Assembly: GCA_022820485.1 (NCBI GenBank)
Contig: JAJEFJ010000107.1
Span: forward strand, 50,370-114,369
DNA length: 64,000 nt
DNA from: Candidatus Latescibacterota bacterium
GTDB taxonomy: Bacteria; Latescibacterota; UBA2968; UBA8231
Reading direction: 5' to 3'
This document shows, piece after piece, positions 33,713 through 41,652 of the stretch. A model generated the notes under the pieces. It searched no databases and had not been told where the DNA came from. It worked only from the letters and a program-made list of their open reading frames with translations. Every line of letters starts with the position of its first letter. Position 1 is the first letter of the stretch. A program made the translations under genes and the position numbers.

Positions 33713-33787
33713 GCTCCCATCGTCTAGCGGTTAGGACCCAGGGTTTTCAACCCTGTAACCGGAGTTCGAGTCTCCGTGGGAGCACCA
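33713..33787 (+). tRNA. tRNA-Glu (anticodon UUC)
   Basis: A full cloverleaf can be drawn. The acceptor stem is GCTCCCA/TGGGAGC (7 bp), the D loop is TAGCGGTTAG, and the anticodon stem CAGGG/CCCTG holds loop TTTTCAA with anticodon TTC at 33746-33748. The T loop is GTTCGAGTC, and CCA is encoded at 33785-33787. It has its own promoter. The following TIM-barrel gene begins 37 bp later and may share the transcript. Confidence 0.95.
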
Positions 33788-33823
33788 TTTTTATGTACGC
33801 TACACTACGCTGAGGAGGAACTC

Positions 33824-34693
33824 ATGTTCGACATCGGCATCTTCGCCCCCTTTGGGGCCGACCACGATCGCAACATCGCCTATTGCCGCGACGCTGGCGC
33901 TAGCCACATCGTCTTGAATACGGGCACCATCTCTTCAGACGACGCACCCGCGGCCGACGCGCTCAAGACGCTAGCCGACCAATACGCCAGTGCCGAAGTT
34001 GTGCTGGCCGGGCTGACCCCGCCGCGCCTCAGCCTCGACGCCTGCGTTGACAGCGCGTCCCGCACGCGCGAAGTAGGGTACATGCGCCGCCTGATCGAAA
34101 ACATGGGCCATGCGCAAATCCCGTTCGTGCATTTCTACCTCAGCGCCGACGCAGCCCCCACCGACCCAGACGAACGGCAGCAGTACTGGCAGGGTTTAGT
34201 GGGAATCTACCAAGAGCTCGGCCAAATCGGCGAAGAGGCCGGCGTGCGGATCTCCACCCACACGTTTCACGTACCCGACCGCCTGATCTGGAACAGGGAG
34301 ACCTTTGGGAATCTAATGGCCGCCACCGACTCGCCGGCCCACGGCCTGACCTTCTGCCAGGGCAAGTCGCAAATGGCTGGCGACAGCCTGCCCGAGGTCA
34401 TCCGCCACTTCGGCGACAAGGTCTTCATGGTCCACGTGCGCGACATCGCCACCAAGGCCCAGGGGCCTTCTACCCCGGAAATCGAGCAGCGGCTGGCGGA
34501 CTTGGGCTATCTCGAAGTGCCCTTCGGCTCGGGGGAAGTCGATATGGTCGGCACCATCCGCGCCCTCAAAGAGATCGACTACCAGGGCCAGATTTACCCC
34601 GAGCACTTCCCGTCCATCGCCGGCGACCACGCCGCGGGGCTAGCTTGGACTCTTGGCTACATCCGCGCCTTAGACCAAGCGGTCGTTGTCTAA
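33824..34693 (+). CDS. Mannonate dehydratase-like TIM-barrel sugar-metabolising protein
   Basis: A 289-residue xylose-isomerase-like barrel, start ATG 33824 with GAGGAGG just upstream. The segments FCQGKSQMAGDSLPEVIRH and FGDKVFMVHVRDI resemble UxuA-type mannonate dehydratases, which convert D-mannonate to 2-keto-3-deoxygluconate, although this protein is shorter than typical UxuA (~350-390 residues). It may instead be an isomerase of the same superfamily. It lies between tRNA-Glu and a PhyH gene; a palindromic repeat follows its stop. Confidence 0.72.
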   Translation: MFDIGIFAPFGADHDRNIAYCRDAGASHIVLNTGTISSDDAPAADALKTLADQYASAEVVLAGLTPPRLSLDACVDSASRTREVGYMRRLIENMGHAQIPFVHFYLSADAAPTDPDERQQYWQGLVGIYQELGQIGEEAGVRISTHTFHVPDRLIWNRETFGNLMAATDSPAHGLTFCQGKSQMAGDSLPEVIRHFGDKVFMVHVRDIATKAQGPSTPEIEQRLADLGYLEVPFGSGEVDMVGTIRALKEIDYQGQIYPEHFPSIAGDHAAGLAWTLGYIRALDQAVVV

Positions 34694-34696
34694 TGG

Positions 34697-34724
34697 GTAG
34701 GGGCGATTCGCGAATCGCCCCTAC
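34697..34724. repeat. GTAGGGGCG-type perfect palindrome
   Basis: 28-bp perfect palindrome with half GTAGGGGCGATTCG, 3 bp after the TIM-barrel stop; an isolated left half follows at about 34755-34765. It could form a terminator-like hairpin, though no T-run follows. Confidence 0.9.
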
Positions 34725-34777
34725 AAGACATCGGCCACTGCGCTCCCTTCGACAGTAGGGGCGACTACGTCGGCAAA

Positions 34778-34806
34778 TGGACACCCCCTTTTAGCCGCTC
34801 TATATT
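34778..34806 (+). promoter_or_regulatory. Sigma70-type promoter for PhyH/isomerase pair
   Basis: -35 TGGACA (34778-34783), 17-bp spacer, -10 TATATT (34801-34806), 33 bp before the PhyH ATG. Confidence 0.65.
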
Positions 34807-34838
34807 TGCCTTTTCAACCTCATTGGAAAGGTACTGCT

Positions 34839-35591
34839 ATGCCTCATCTCACCTCCGCAGACAAGTGTTCCTTTAAGGAAAATGGCTGTCTCGTCGTCCG
34901 CGGCGCACTCACGCCCGCGCAAATTCAAGCCGCTCAGGAAGCCCTCTGGACCGGCATTGACGCCGACCGCGACGACCCTGCAACTTGGGTCGAAGCTGGG
35001 CCGCGTACCCCGGTGCCCGCCCATCACCCGGCTATCCGCGCCGCCGTCCACGAGTCGCCGCTCTTTGCGATGATGGAGGAAATGGTCGGCGAGGGCCAGC
35101 TCAATCCCAACAACGCCGGTCCCGCGCTGGTTTACCCATCCAAAGACAAAACCTGGTCCCTGCCCGAGCGCGGCCATCTCGACGGCTACTACACCCCCAC
35201 CAACGGCGTGCCCGAAGGCACGGTCGGCTACATGACCATCAACGTCACGATCTACGTCGAGGACATCGACTCGCAGGGCGGCTGCTTCACCTATTGGCCC
35301 GGCAGCCACAACGTGGCCTACGAGTACTTCAAGACGCACTCGCTGCTGTCGGTGCAGGGCGGCGTTTCTAGCGACGTATTTGCGGAGGGAACCTTCCCTA
35401 AAGGAAGTGAATTCGTCGGCCAAGCCGGCGACGCCATCTTCTGGCACGGCCAGCTCTTTCACACGGGTTCCAAGAACGTCAATCGCAACATCCGCATGGC
35501 CCTCATCGGCCGCTTCTCGCGCAAAGACACCAACGATATCCGCTTTGAGACCTGCGACGATCAATGGGCGCATTGGGAGGGGATTAGCTGA
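34839..35591 (+). CDS. Phytanoyl-CoA dioxygenase (PhyH) family protein
   Basis: A 250-residue Fe(II)/2-oxoglutarate-dependent oxygenase. The iron-binding facial triad can be read as H113-x-D115 (RGHLDGYY) and H208 (GQLFHTG), with Arg219 (NIRMALIG) likely binding 2-oxoglutarate. Start ATG 34839 has GGAAAGG upstream and a promoter at 34778-34806. PhyH proteins hydroxylate diverse lipids, phosphonates or small molecules, so the substrate is unknown. Its stop overlaps the next ATG (TGATG), coupling it to a sugar isomerase-like gene. That suggests the substrate may be a sugar or sugar-like compound. Confidence 0.86.
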   Translation: MPHLTSADKCSFKENGCLVVRGALTPAQIQAAQEALWTGIDADRDDPATWVEAGPRTPVPAHHPAIRAAVHESPLFAMMEEMVGEGQLNPNNAGPALVYPSKDKTWSLPERGHLDGYYTPTNGVPEGTVGYMTINVTIYVEDIDSQGGCFTYWPGSHNVAYEYFKTHSLLSVQGGVSSDVFAEGTFPKGSEFVGQAGDAIFWHGQLFHTGSKNVNRNIRMALIGRFSRKDTNDIRFETCDDQWAHWEGIS

Positions 35592-36361
35592 TGCACCTCG
35601 TCTTCAGCCCGACCCTCTGCCCAGACCTCCTCTTGCCCGAAGTACTCGACCTCGCCAAAGCGGCCGGTTTCTCCCGCCTCGAACTCTTCCGCGCGTACAC
35701 CGAGAGCACTCCCGTCCACCACGCCTGGTCCGTGCCGATGGTCCGCACCGCCATTGCGGACGCTGGCGTGCAACTTGCCGGCTTCAACATCCGCAACCTC
35801 ACCGGCCGCAAGGCCGATTCCGACGAACGCAACCTCGCCTACAACCTGCGCCAGCTCGAATGGGACATCCACTTGGGCCGCGCCCTCGGCGTCAAAACCC
35901 TGAACGCGAAGGGTGGTGCCCGCACGGACGAGGCGCTCGCCGACCTCATCGAAGGCGTCAACACGCTCCTCGACAACATCCCCGATATTGTCCTCAACTT
36001 GGGCAATCACAAAGGCAATCGCCTCCAAGAACTAGATGACTACCAAGCGGTGATGCCCGAGCTGCCCGAGCGGGCGCGCGTGCTCTTGGACACCGGCCAC
36101 TTGCTCTCGGTCGGAGAACCGATCATGCCCTTTGCCGAGGCCCTCGCCGGACGCATCGGCCTCGTCCACCTGCGCGACCAGCAGGGCGAAAAACCCGTGC
36201 CCTTCGGAGAAGGGGAATTGCCCTTTGTGGAGTTGTTTGAACTGTTAGTAGATAGTGGTTACGACGGCCCCCTCGTCGTCGAGCTTGAGGAGGTCGATTG
36301 GGACGAGCCGCTGCCGGCGGCTACTGCGGCGCGGGAATGCGTCGAGGGCCTCCTCGCCTGA
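35591..36361 (+). CDS. Sugar phosphate isomerase/epimerase, TIM barrel
   Basis: A 256-residue xylose-isomerase-like barrel (VLLDTGHLLSVGEP and LVVELEEVDWDEP hold likely metal-binding Asp/His and Glu). It is translationally coupled to the PhyH gene. The final ~120 nt of the gene plus ~30 nt downstream occur again, diverged, at 37162-37308, on the other side of a HigBA-like module. The copy here is intact and in frame. Reaction unknown; inosose dehydratase or hydroxypyruvate isomerase-like chemistry is possible. Confidence 0.83.
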   Translation: MHLVFSPTLCPDLLLPEVLDLAKAAGFSRLELFRAYTESTPVHHAWSVPMVRTAIADAGVQLAGFNIRNLTGRKADSDERNLAYNLRQLEWDIHLGRALGVKTLNAKGGARTDEALADLIEGVNTLLDNIPDIVLNLGNHKGNRLQELDDYQAVMPELPERARVLLDTGHLLSVGEPIMPFAEALAGRIGLVHLRDQQGEKPVPFGEGELPFVELFELLVDSGYDGPLVVELEEVDWDEPLPAATAARECVEGLLA

Positions 36362-36390
36362 GTTTGGGCGCAACACCCTGTAGAAGCTGT
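36242..36390 (+). repeat. Direct repeat copy 1 (intact isomerase gene end)
   Basis: About 149 bp that recur at 37162-37308 with roughly 83% identity by eye. It includes the isomerase codons for LLVDSG to the stop and the following GTTTGGGC...GTAGAAGCTGT. The two copies bracket the toxin-antitoxin module. Confidence 0.85.
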
Positions 36391-36403
36391 TTTGGACTTT
36401 TGA

Positions 36404-36691
36404 TTAAGCGGCTTTTGGCTTGACGTAAATTTCGACTTGCATCCCCGCCCGCGTCAGCATATTAATCAGTTTATCCACACTAAAACGACTAATCTCCCCC
36501 TGCATTAAATTGCTAATGCGCGGTTGGGACTCGCCAAAAAATGCCGCGGCTTGACGTTGGGTCCACCCTCTAGTTTCGATGTACTTTTTCAGGTCGAGCA
36601 TTAAATTAGCCCGGACTTTTAGGCTCGCCGCTTCTTCCCGCTCGAAACCGATATCCTCGAATATGTTATCGCGGCCTCGGGTCACTTCCAT
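36404..36691 (-). CDS. XRE-type antitoxin of HigBA-like module
   Basis: A 95-residue protein with a helix-turn-helix (RGWTQRQAAAFFGESQPRIS, NLMQGEISRFSVDKLINML) of the small XRE-family antitoxins. It would bind and neutralise the toxin encoded 15 bp upstream and repress the operon. ATG 36689-36691 has AGGAGG at good spacing. Its first 10 codons and ribosome-site side reappear as a fragment at 41613-41652. Confidence 0.85.
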   Translation of the reverse strand: MEVTRGRDNIFEDIGFEREEAASLKVRANLMLDLKKYIETRGWTQRQAAAFFGESQPRISNLMQGEISRFSVDKLINMLTRAGMQVEIYVKPKAA

Positions 36692-36706
36692 AGCATAGCC
36701 TCCTTA

Positions 36707-37039
36707 TCATCCTTGTCTATGTTTTAGCAGCATTCGGTATCGTTGCTGGCCAAGTTGAATATCTTGCCTCGATGTGCGCTGCGTTTTTTTCTGAAAAGCA
36801 TGCAATACATAGATACCTTCTTCAAATTTGGCCACGTAGAAGATGCGATAAGCATTGCCAATATTGATGCGAATCTCCATGACGCCTGGGCCAATTGAGG
36901 ACATAGGTTTACAATCGGTCGGTGTCTCTCCCCGCTGTAAGGCTTGCAACTCAAGACCCGCTTTGCGGCGAGCCGATGTGGGGAAATTGCGTAGGTCATC
37001 TCTTGAAGATGCGACCCAAGAAATTGACTTGTTTAACAT
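36707..37039 (-). CDS. RelE/HigB-like (Gp49-type) toxin
   Basis: A 110-residue protein starting at ATG 37037-37039. The pattern WVASSRDDLRNFPTSARRKA, GETPTDCKPMSSIGPGVMEI, YRIFYVAKFEEGIYVLHAFQKKTQRTS is characteristic of phage-derived Gp49-like HigB toxins, ribosome-dependent mRNA interferases. Toxin-first order is normal for HigBA. Only a weak ribosome site is seen. The module sits between direct repeats, so it looks like an acquired cassette. Confidence 0.87.
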   Translation of the reverse strand: MLNKSISWVASSRDDLRNFPTSARRKAGLELQALQRGETPTDCKPMSSIGPGVMEIRINIGNAYRIFYVAKFEEGIYVLHAFQKKTQRTSRQDIQLGQQRYRMLLKHRQG

Positions 37040-37384
37040 ACACTTAATATACCTAATTCGGCATAAAAGCACAGGTACGTACCGCTACTGCTGGCCAAGG
37101 GCGTCCTGCGGCGTCCCCACCATTCTAGTGCAGCCGGTGGTAGTCCCCCTTGAGATTTAAGCTGTTAGTGGATTGCGGTTGCGATGACTCTCGTCGTCGA
37201 GCTTGAGGAGGTAAATTGGGACGAGCCGCTGCCGGCGGCTATTGCGGCGCGAGAGTACGTCGAGGCTCTTCTTACCTGAGTTTGGGCTTGACGCTCCGTA
37301 GAAGCTGTCAAGGTCTGAGCATTTTACCTGCCAATTTAACGACCTCCCGCTTGCTTTCTTCCAGCGACCCCGCCACCAACCTTC
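37040..37384. other. Intergenic region with duplicated isomerase fragment
   Basis: No gene is supported in these 345 bp. The region holds the upstream DNA of the HigB-like gene, then the decayed copy of the isomerase 3' end at 37162-37308, which has indels relative to the intact gene, and a short tail before the convergent surface-protein stop codon. Confidence 0.75.
37162..37308 (+). repeat. Direct repeat copy 2 (decayed isomerase 3' end)
   Basis: Diverged second copy of 36242-36390. Small indels break the reading frame, so this is the non-functional copy. Confidence 0.85.
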
Positions 37385-40225
37385 TCATCCGCCACCAAAG
37401 TCGCCGAAGCTCAGCGGCGGGTTGACCGTGATGGAGAAGGTCAACGTGGCGGCAACTCCTGCACTGTCCTCCGCCGTGTAGATAACCTCAACGGCTCCAT
37501 CGGTGGCCGCTTCGGGCGTGCCCGAAATCGTCCGCGTGGCCGCGTCAAACGTCAAGCCCGCAGGCAGGGCCGAGATGCTGTATGTCACCTCGCCTTCACC
37601 GCCCGTAGCTTCCGGCAGTTCCAGCGCGGTAATCGCCGTTTCAGCAGTGTACGCTTGGTCTCCGACCGCCTCGGCGAACGCAAAGGCGCTCTCGTCGTCG
37701 TCGGAATCGGCTTCCAGTGGTGTCGCGTCGTCGTCGTCCGTAATCGTACCCGTTGCCTCGGCGAGGAGGGCGCCGGTAGAAGGATGGACGATTCTCACCC
37801 CGAAGGTCTCATCCGGCTCGTCTTGCTCGTCGCGGTGGATCAGGACGGTGAACGTGGCCGTGCTTTGACCGGCGTCAAAGTCCAGCGTGCCAGACGCCGC
37901 CTCGTAGTCTGCGCCAGCTCTGGCCGTCCTAGACGCGGTGGCGTATTTCACGGTGGTCGGGGCCGTAGGGGCCGGCTCCAACCGCACGGTGAAGGTCATC
38001 CGGCCGTGCTCGGCCGCGCTGGTAACGTCGTCGATCGTCGCGGACAGCGACGCTAGGGGGTCAGATTTTGGGGCTTCTTGGCTATCGCTGGTTTGCTCCG
38101 TCGCCGTATCGGTAAAGGTCCCGGGTTCAAGCCCCTCAAGGTCGCCGTTCCCATTCTCAGACGCGCCATCCTGTGCGGGGACATCAACACCCGGTTCATC
38201 AGCCGATAAACCGTCTTCTAATGCACTGTCAACGGTCGCCGTCCCACTCACAGCTAGGCCATTGGCGAGCGTTGCGGTGACCGTGTACGTGCCGGAGGCA
38301 CTGCTCCCAAATACCAGCGTCGTCTGCACCCGGCCGCTGCTACCCGTTGTAGCACTTGCGGGATAAAGCAACGCCGTTCCATCGAACGGACTGACGCTAA
38401 ACGACACGGCTTGACCGGATGCCGGGCTCCCATCCTCCTGGACCTCAATAGTAAACGGAAACGAACCACCGGGCTTGCCGGGCCAAGGACTGGTTATCAT
38501 AACCATGGAGAATCCGGCTGATGGTTCGTCTGGTGAATCGTCGTCTGATGAGGTATCAACTGTTACCGTCCAACTCAAAGAAGGGCCGTTGCTAACGGAC
38601 GCGGAGACTGTGTAGGAGCCAGACGCATCGCTGGGCAGCGTCAGCGTCGTCTGCGCCCGGCCGTTGCTACCCGTTGTGGCGCTTGTGATACTCAGCGCCT
38701 TAGCCCCAGCGTCAGGACTGACGTTAAACGACACGGCTTGACCGGATGACGGGCTGCCATCGGCCCGGACTTCAACAACAAACGTCAACGCATCACCGGG
38801 CGCACCAGAACTAGGGCTACTTATCGCAGCAATGGATAATTTTGGCGGCGGTGGCGGCGGCGGCGGCGGTGGTGAGGTTTCCACTTCAACAGTCCCACTC
38901 GCAGCTAAGCCATTATCGATCCTTGCTGAGACCGTATATGAGCCGGAGGCACTGCTTGCAAGCGTCAGCGTCGTCTGCGCCCGGCCGTCGCTATCTGTTG
39001 TTGCGCTTGCGGGACTCAGCGATCCCGTCCCATCGCCCGGACGGACGCTAAACGACACGGCTTGTCCCTGTGCGGGGCTACCATCCTCTTGAACCGTTAC
39101 AGTAAACGTCAACGCATCGCCGGGCGCGACAGGCCCCGGGACATCTGTCATAACGATGGATAATTTTGGCTCCGGCTTCGGCTTTTTAACGGTCGCTATC
39201 CCGCTGACCGATTGGGTACCAACCGACGCGGTGATCGTGTATGATCCAGACGCATCGCTGGGCAGCGTCAGCGTCGTCTGCGCCCGGCCGTTGCTACCCG
39301 TGGTGGCACTTGTGATACTCAGCGACTTAGACCCAGCGTCAGGACTAACGCTAAACGACACGGCTTGACCAGATGCTGGGCTGCCGTCCTCTTGGACTTC
39401 AACAACAAGCGTCAACGCATCCCCGGGCGCACCAGACCCGGGGCTACTTATCACAACGATGGATAATTCGGGTTCGGGTTCAGGTTCGGGTTCAGGTTCA
39501 GGTTCGGGTTCGGGTTCAGGTTCGGGTTCGGGTTCGGGGGTTTCAACGGTCGCCGTCCCGCTGACCGATTCGGCACCGACCGACGCGGTGATCGTGTATG
39601 AGCCGGAGGCAATGCTTGCAAGCGTCAGCGTCGTCTGCACCCGGCCGCTGCTACCCGTTGTAGCACTTGCGGGATAAAGCAACGCCGTTCCATCGAACGG
39701 ACTCACGCTAAACGATACGGTTTGACCTTGCGCCGCACTGCCATCTTCCCGGACTTCAACAACAAACGTCAACACATCCCTAGGCTTGCCGGAACCGGGG
39801 CTACTTATCACAACGATGGATAATTTTGGTGGCGGTGGCGGTGGCGGTGGCGGTGGCGGCGGCGGGGTTGAGGTCTCAACGGTCACAGTCTGCGACACAG
39901 AATCAGTACCGTGCGACGCAGTGACCGTGTAGGTGCCAGACGCATTGCTCCCAAGTATCAGTGTCGTACTGGCCTGTCCGTTGCTATCCGTCGTCCCGCT
40001 TGTGGGGCTCACCGACGCCGTCCCATCGGCCGGACTGACGCTAAATAACACGGTTTGACCGGACGCAGGATTTCGGATCTGAGCAGTAAAATGAAACCAA
40101 TCACCGGGCTCGGCGGGTCCATAAGCATCTGAGAACATGCTCATGCCAAATTGTGCTGTCGCCGCCCATGGCGTCAACACACAAATCAAAACGGCAAGGT
40201 GAAACCAAATCAGTCGCTTTTTCAT
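37385..40225 (-). CDS. Large secreted surface protein: six Ig-like (Big_1-type) repeats, Calx-beta and He_PIG domains
   Basis: A 946-residue protein with a signal peptide (LAVLICVLTPWAATAQ). Six Ig-like units of ~95 residues follow, each with the pattern GQxVSFSVSP...SATTxSxGRxQTTL..SGxYTxxA. They are separated by a poly-Pro run, an Glu-Pro run, KPKPEP, a second poly-Pro run and an acidic linker. Units 2 and 6 share an almost identical core, as do units 3 and 5. The C-terminus has one Calx-beta domain and a He_PIG domain ending NPPLSFGDFGGG, nearly the same as the end of the 14249-16456 protein. Probably a rod-like adhesin. ATG 40223-40225 has GGAG upstream. No sortase or PEP-CTERM anchor is recognised. 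Confidence 0.87.
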   Translation of the reverse strand: MKKRLIWFHLAVLICVLTPWAATAQFGMSMFSDAYGPAEPGDWFHFTAQIRNPASGQTVLFSVSPADGTASVSPTSGTTDSNGQASTTLILGSNASGTYTVTASHGTDSVSQTVTVETSTPPPPPPPPPPPPPKLSIVVISSPGSGKPRDVLTFVVEVREDGSAAQGQTVSFSVSPFDGTALLYPASATTGSSGRVQTTLTLASIASGSYTITASVGAESVSGTATVETPEPEPEPEPEPEPEPEPEPEPEPELSIVVISSPGSGAPGDALTLVVEVQEDGSPASGQAVSFSVSPDAGSKSLSITSATTGSNGRAQTTLTLPSDASGSYTITASVGTQSVSGIATVKKPKPEPKLSIVMTDVPGPVAPGDALTFTVTVQEDGSPAQGQAVSFSVRPGDGTGSLSPASATTDSDGRAQTTLTLASSASGSYTVSARIDNGLAASGTVEVETSPPPPPPPPPPKLSIAAISSPSSGAPGDALTFVVEVRADGSPSSGQAVSFNVSPDAGAKALSITSATTGSNGRAQTTLTLPSDASGSYTVSASVSNGPSLSWTVTVDTSSDDDSPDEPSAGFSMVMITSPWPGKPGGSFPFTIEVQEDGSPASGQAVSFSVSPFDGTALLYPASATTGSSGRVQTTLVFGSSASGTYTVTATLANGLAVSGTATVDSALEDGLSADEPGVDVPAQDGASENGNGDLEGLEPGTFTDTATEQTSDSQEAPKSDPLASLSATIDDVTSAAEHGRMTFTVRLEPAPTAPTTVKYATASRTARAGADYEAASGTLDFDAGQSTATFTVLIHRDEQDEPDETFGVRIVHPSTGALLAEATGTITDDDDATPLEADSDDDESAFAFAEAVGDQAYTAETAITALELPEATGGEGEVTYSISALPAGLTFDAATRTISGTPEAATDGAVEVIYTAEDSAGVAATLTFSITVNPPLSFGDFGGG
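38842..38874 (-). repeat. GGN triplet tract encoding poly-Pro linker
   Basis: Low-complexity GGC/GGT repeats on the plus strand encode the second poly-Pro spacer of the surface protein. A longer tract for the first poly-Pro spacer lies at about 39828-39868. Confidence 0.8.
39468..39540 (-). repeat. Hexanucleotide tandem repeat encoding Glu-Pro
   Basis: About twelve GGTTCG/GGTTCA units encode the long (EP)n spacer of the surface protein. Unit number can vary without frameshift. Confidence 0.88.
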
Positions 40226-40385
40226 TGGTTTAACTCCGTATATTGGCGGGTTATCGGGCGGCCTAGCCGAGCTTATTCTGGCCTGATCCGCGCAGAAAGA
40301 CCAGTCGGCCTTAGTGCTGTTTCAGAAACCTTGGTAATATACACGGCGACAAAGGGCTAGCCAAAAAAATCAATGTAGCCCCCAA

Positions 40386-40528
40386 GTTTGCCCCACCCCA
40401 TCTCGCCCCCTACATTCCCCACCTAGACCCCCACTCAGGAGCCCACCATGAAACGCATCACTACCGCCGACTTCCGCGACTATCGCCGCGACCGCTTCAT
40501 CGACGCCCAAACCACCCGCGCCGCCCGC
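40386..40528 (+). repeat. Direct repeat copy 1 (transglutaminase-like gene start)
   Basis: 143 bp similar to 41754-41897: the leader from GTTTGCCCCACCC, the ribosome-site region CCCCACTCAGGAGCC, and codons 1-27. The two copies bracket the Rpn-like gene and an antitoxin fragment. Confidence 0.88.
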
Positions 40529-40540
40529 GTCAACAATTAA
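40448..40540 (+). pseudogene. Truncated copy of the transglutaminase-like gene (30 codons)
   Basis: The frame reads MKRITTADFRDYRRDRF and on to RAARVNN then stop, matching residues 1-27 of the 41817 product before diverging. The original ribosome site (CAGGAG) is kept, so a 30-residue peptide could still be made, but it is best read as a broken duplicate created with the cassette insertion. Confidence 0.85.
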
Positions 40541-40658
40541 CCACTGACGTTACGCCGCTTTTGTCCTCAACTTCCCATCCCTGTATCCCTTCCGTTACAC
40601 TCCAACCCCTCCGATCCCCGCCGCCCCTCTGAGCCGCCGCCGTGGCACGATTCTTGCA

Positions 40659-41582
40659 ATGCAATTGCTTGCCATGGCCGAATTCGACTCTGTTTCTAAA
40701 CAGCTCATCCACACCTACCCCCACGACTTCGTCCGCTTCGCCCTCCAGCGCGACGATATCGAACGCGTCGAAGTGCTCGATACCGAGCAACCCACCGTCC
40801 GCCGCACCGACAGCCTCCTCCACGTACGCCTCGGAGACGGTGAGAAGGTGTTGGTCCATCACGAATTTCAGACCACCGACAGCAAAACGCCCATGCCCCA
40901 GCGCATGGCCGCTTATATCGGATACTACATCGGGCAGTACGGCCTGCCCATCCTCTCTACCGTCATCTATCTGCGTCCCGACGCTGGCCGGAACGATCCG
41001 GGGTATTATGTCCAAGAGCGGCCCGGCTACCGGGTCTTGGTGCAATACCGAGTGATTCGGCTGATAGAGCTAGACGGCCAAGGCATTCTCGACGCGGGAC
41101 CTTCGGGTTTGCTGCCGTTTGCGCCGTTGATGCAGCCGCCAGCGGGGGTAGATGCCGAGGGGTGGTTGCGCCAGTGCGTGAACCGGGCGCAAGCCGTGCC
41201 CATGGACGAGACCCGCAAGGCGATTTATCTGGCCGATCTTGCGATTTTGAGCGGGTTGGTGTATAACTTAGACATGATTAGGACCATCATCGCGGAGGAG
41301 ACCATGTACGAATCGTCGGTCGTGCAGCATTTCGCAGAGAAAGCCCTCAAGCAAGGCATTGAACAGGGCATTGAGCAAGGCATTGAGCGAGGGGGCCGAG
41401 AACGCGCCATTGAAGATCTGCTCGATGTGCTGGATATCCGCTTTGCGCTCGGCGCGGCGGATCCGTTGGCTGCTCGCATTGGGGCCATCGACGATATGCA
41501 GCGTCTCAAGCAGTTGCATCTGGCGTCCATACAGGTGCCCAGCCTCGAAGCCTTTCGGAACCTGCTAGACGCTGACGAGTAG
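40659..41582 (+). CDS. Rpn-family recombination-promoting nuclease/putative transposase
   Basis: A 307-residue PD-(D/E)XK-type protein. The nuclease core reads RRTDSLLHVRLG (Asp) and LVHHEFQTTDS (Glu-x-Gln), followed by RMAAYIGYYIGQYGLPILS. The C-terminal tail has the imperfect repeats QGIEQGIEQGIERGG typical of Rpn-like proteins, which are linked to RecA-independent recombination and to phage defence in E. coli. ATG 40659 and ATG 40674 are both possible starts; no clear ribosome site. It is framed by direct repeats of the neighbouring gene, so it is probably an inserted cassette. Confidence 0.82.
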   Translation: MQLLAMAEFDSVSKQLIHTYPHDFVRFALQRDDIERVEVLDTEQPTVRRTDSLLHVRLGDGEKVLVHHEFQTTDSKTPMPQRMAAYIGYYIGQYGLPILSTVIYLRPDAGRNDPGYYVQERPGYRVLVQYRVIRLIELDGQGILDAGPSGLLPFAPLMQPPAGVDAEGWLRQCVNRAQAVPMDETRKAIYLADLAILSGLVYNLDMIRTIIAEETMYESSVVQHFAEKALKQGIEQGIEQGIERGGRERAIEDLLDVLDIRFALGAADPLAARIGAIDDMQRLKQLHLASIQVPSLEAFRNLLDADE

Positions 41583-41612
41583 GGGCACGGCGTAACCTTG
41601 GCTAAACACCAC

Positions 41613-41652
41613 CCTCAAATACGTTATCGCGGCCTCGGGTCACTTCCATAGC
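41613..41652 (-). pseudogene. Fragment of a HigA-like antitoxin gene (first ~12 codons)
   Basis: These 40 bp match 36655-36694 with two mismatches and cover the ATG (41647-41649) and codons MEVTRGRDNVFE of the XRE antitoxin. The rest of the gene is missing. It shows that a related toxin-antitoxin module once lay here, or that cassette ends recombined. Confidence 0.85.

Larger units (their letters stand above)
40226..40658. other. Intergenic region with duplicated 5' fragment of the transglutaminase-like gene
   Basis: The 433 bp hold the upstream region of the leftward surface-protein gene and then, at 40386-40528, a copy of the leader and first 27 codons of the gene at 41817. From 40541 to 40658 nothing is recognised. 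Confidence 0.8.

Noticed and set aside
37153..37308. Second sugar isomerase gene
   Set aside because: Only the last ~120 nt resemble the isomerase, and indels break the frame, so it is a decayed fragment.
39460..39545. CRISPR array
   Set aside because: The periodic sequence is a 6-bp coding tandem repeat without spacers. No cas genes and no repeat-spacer pattern occur anywhere in the window.
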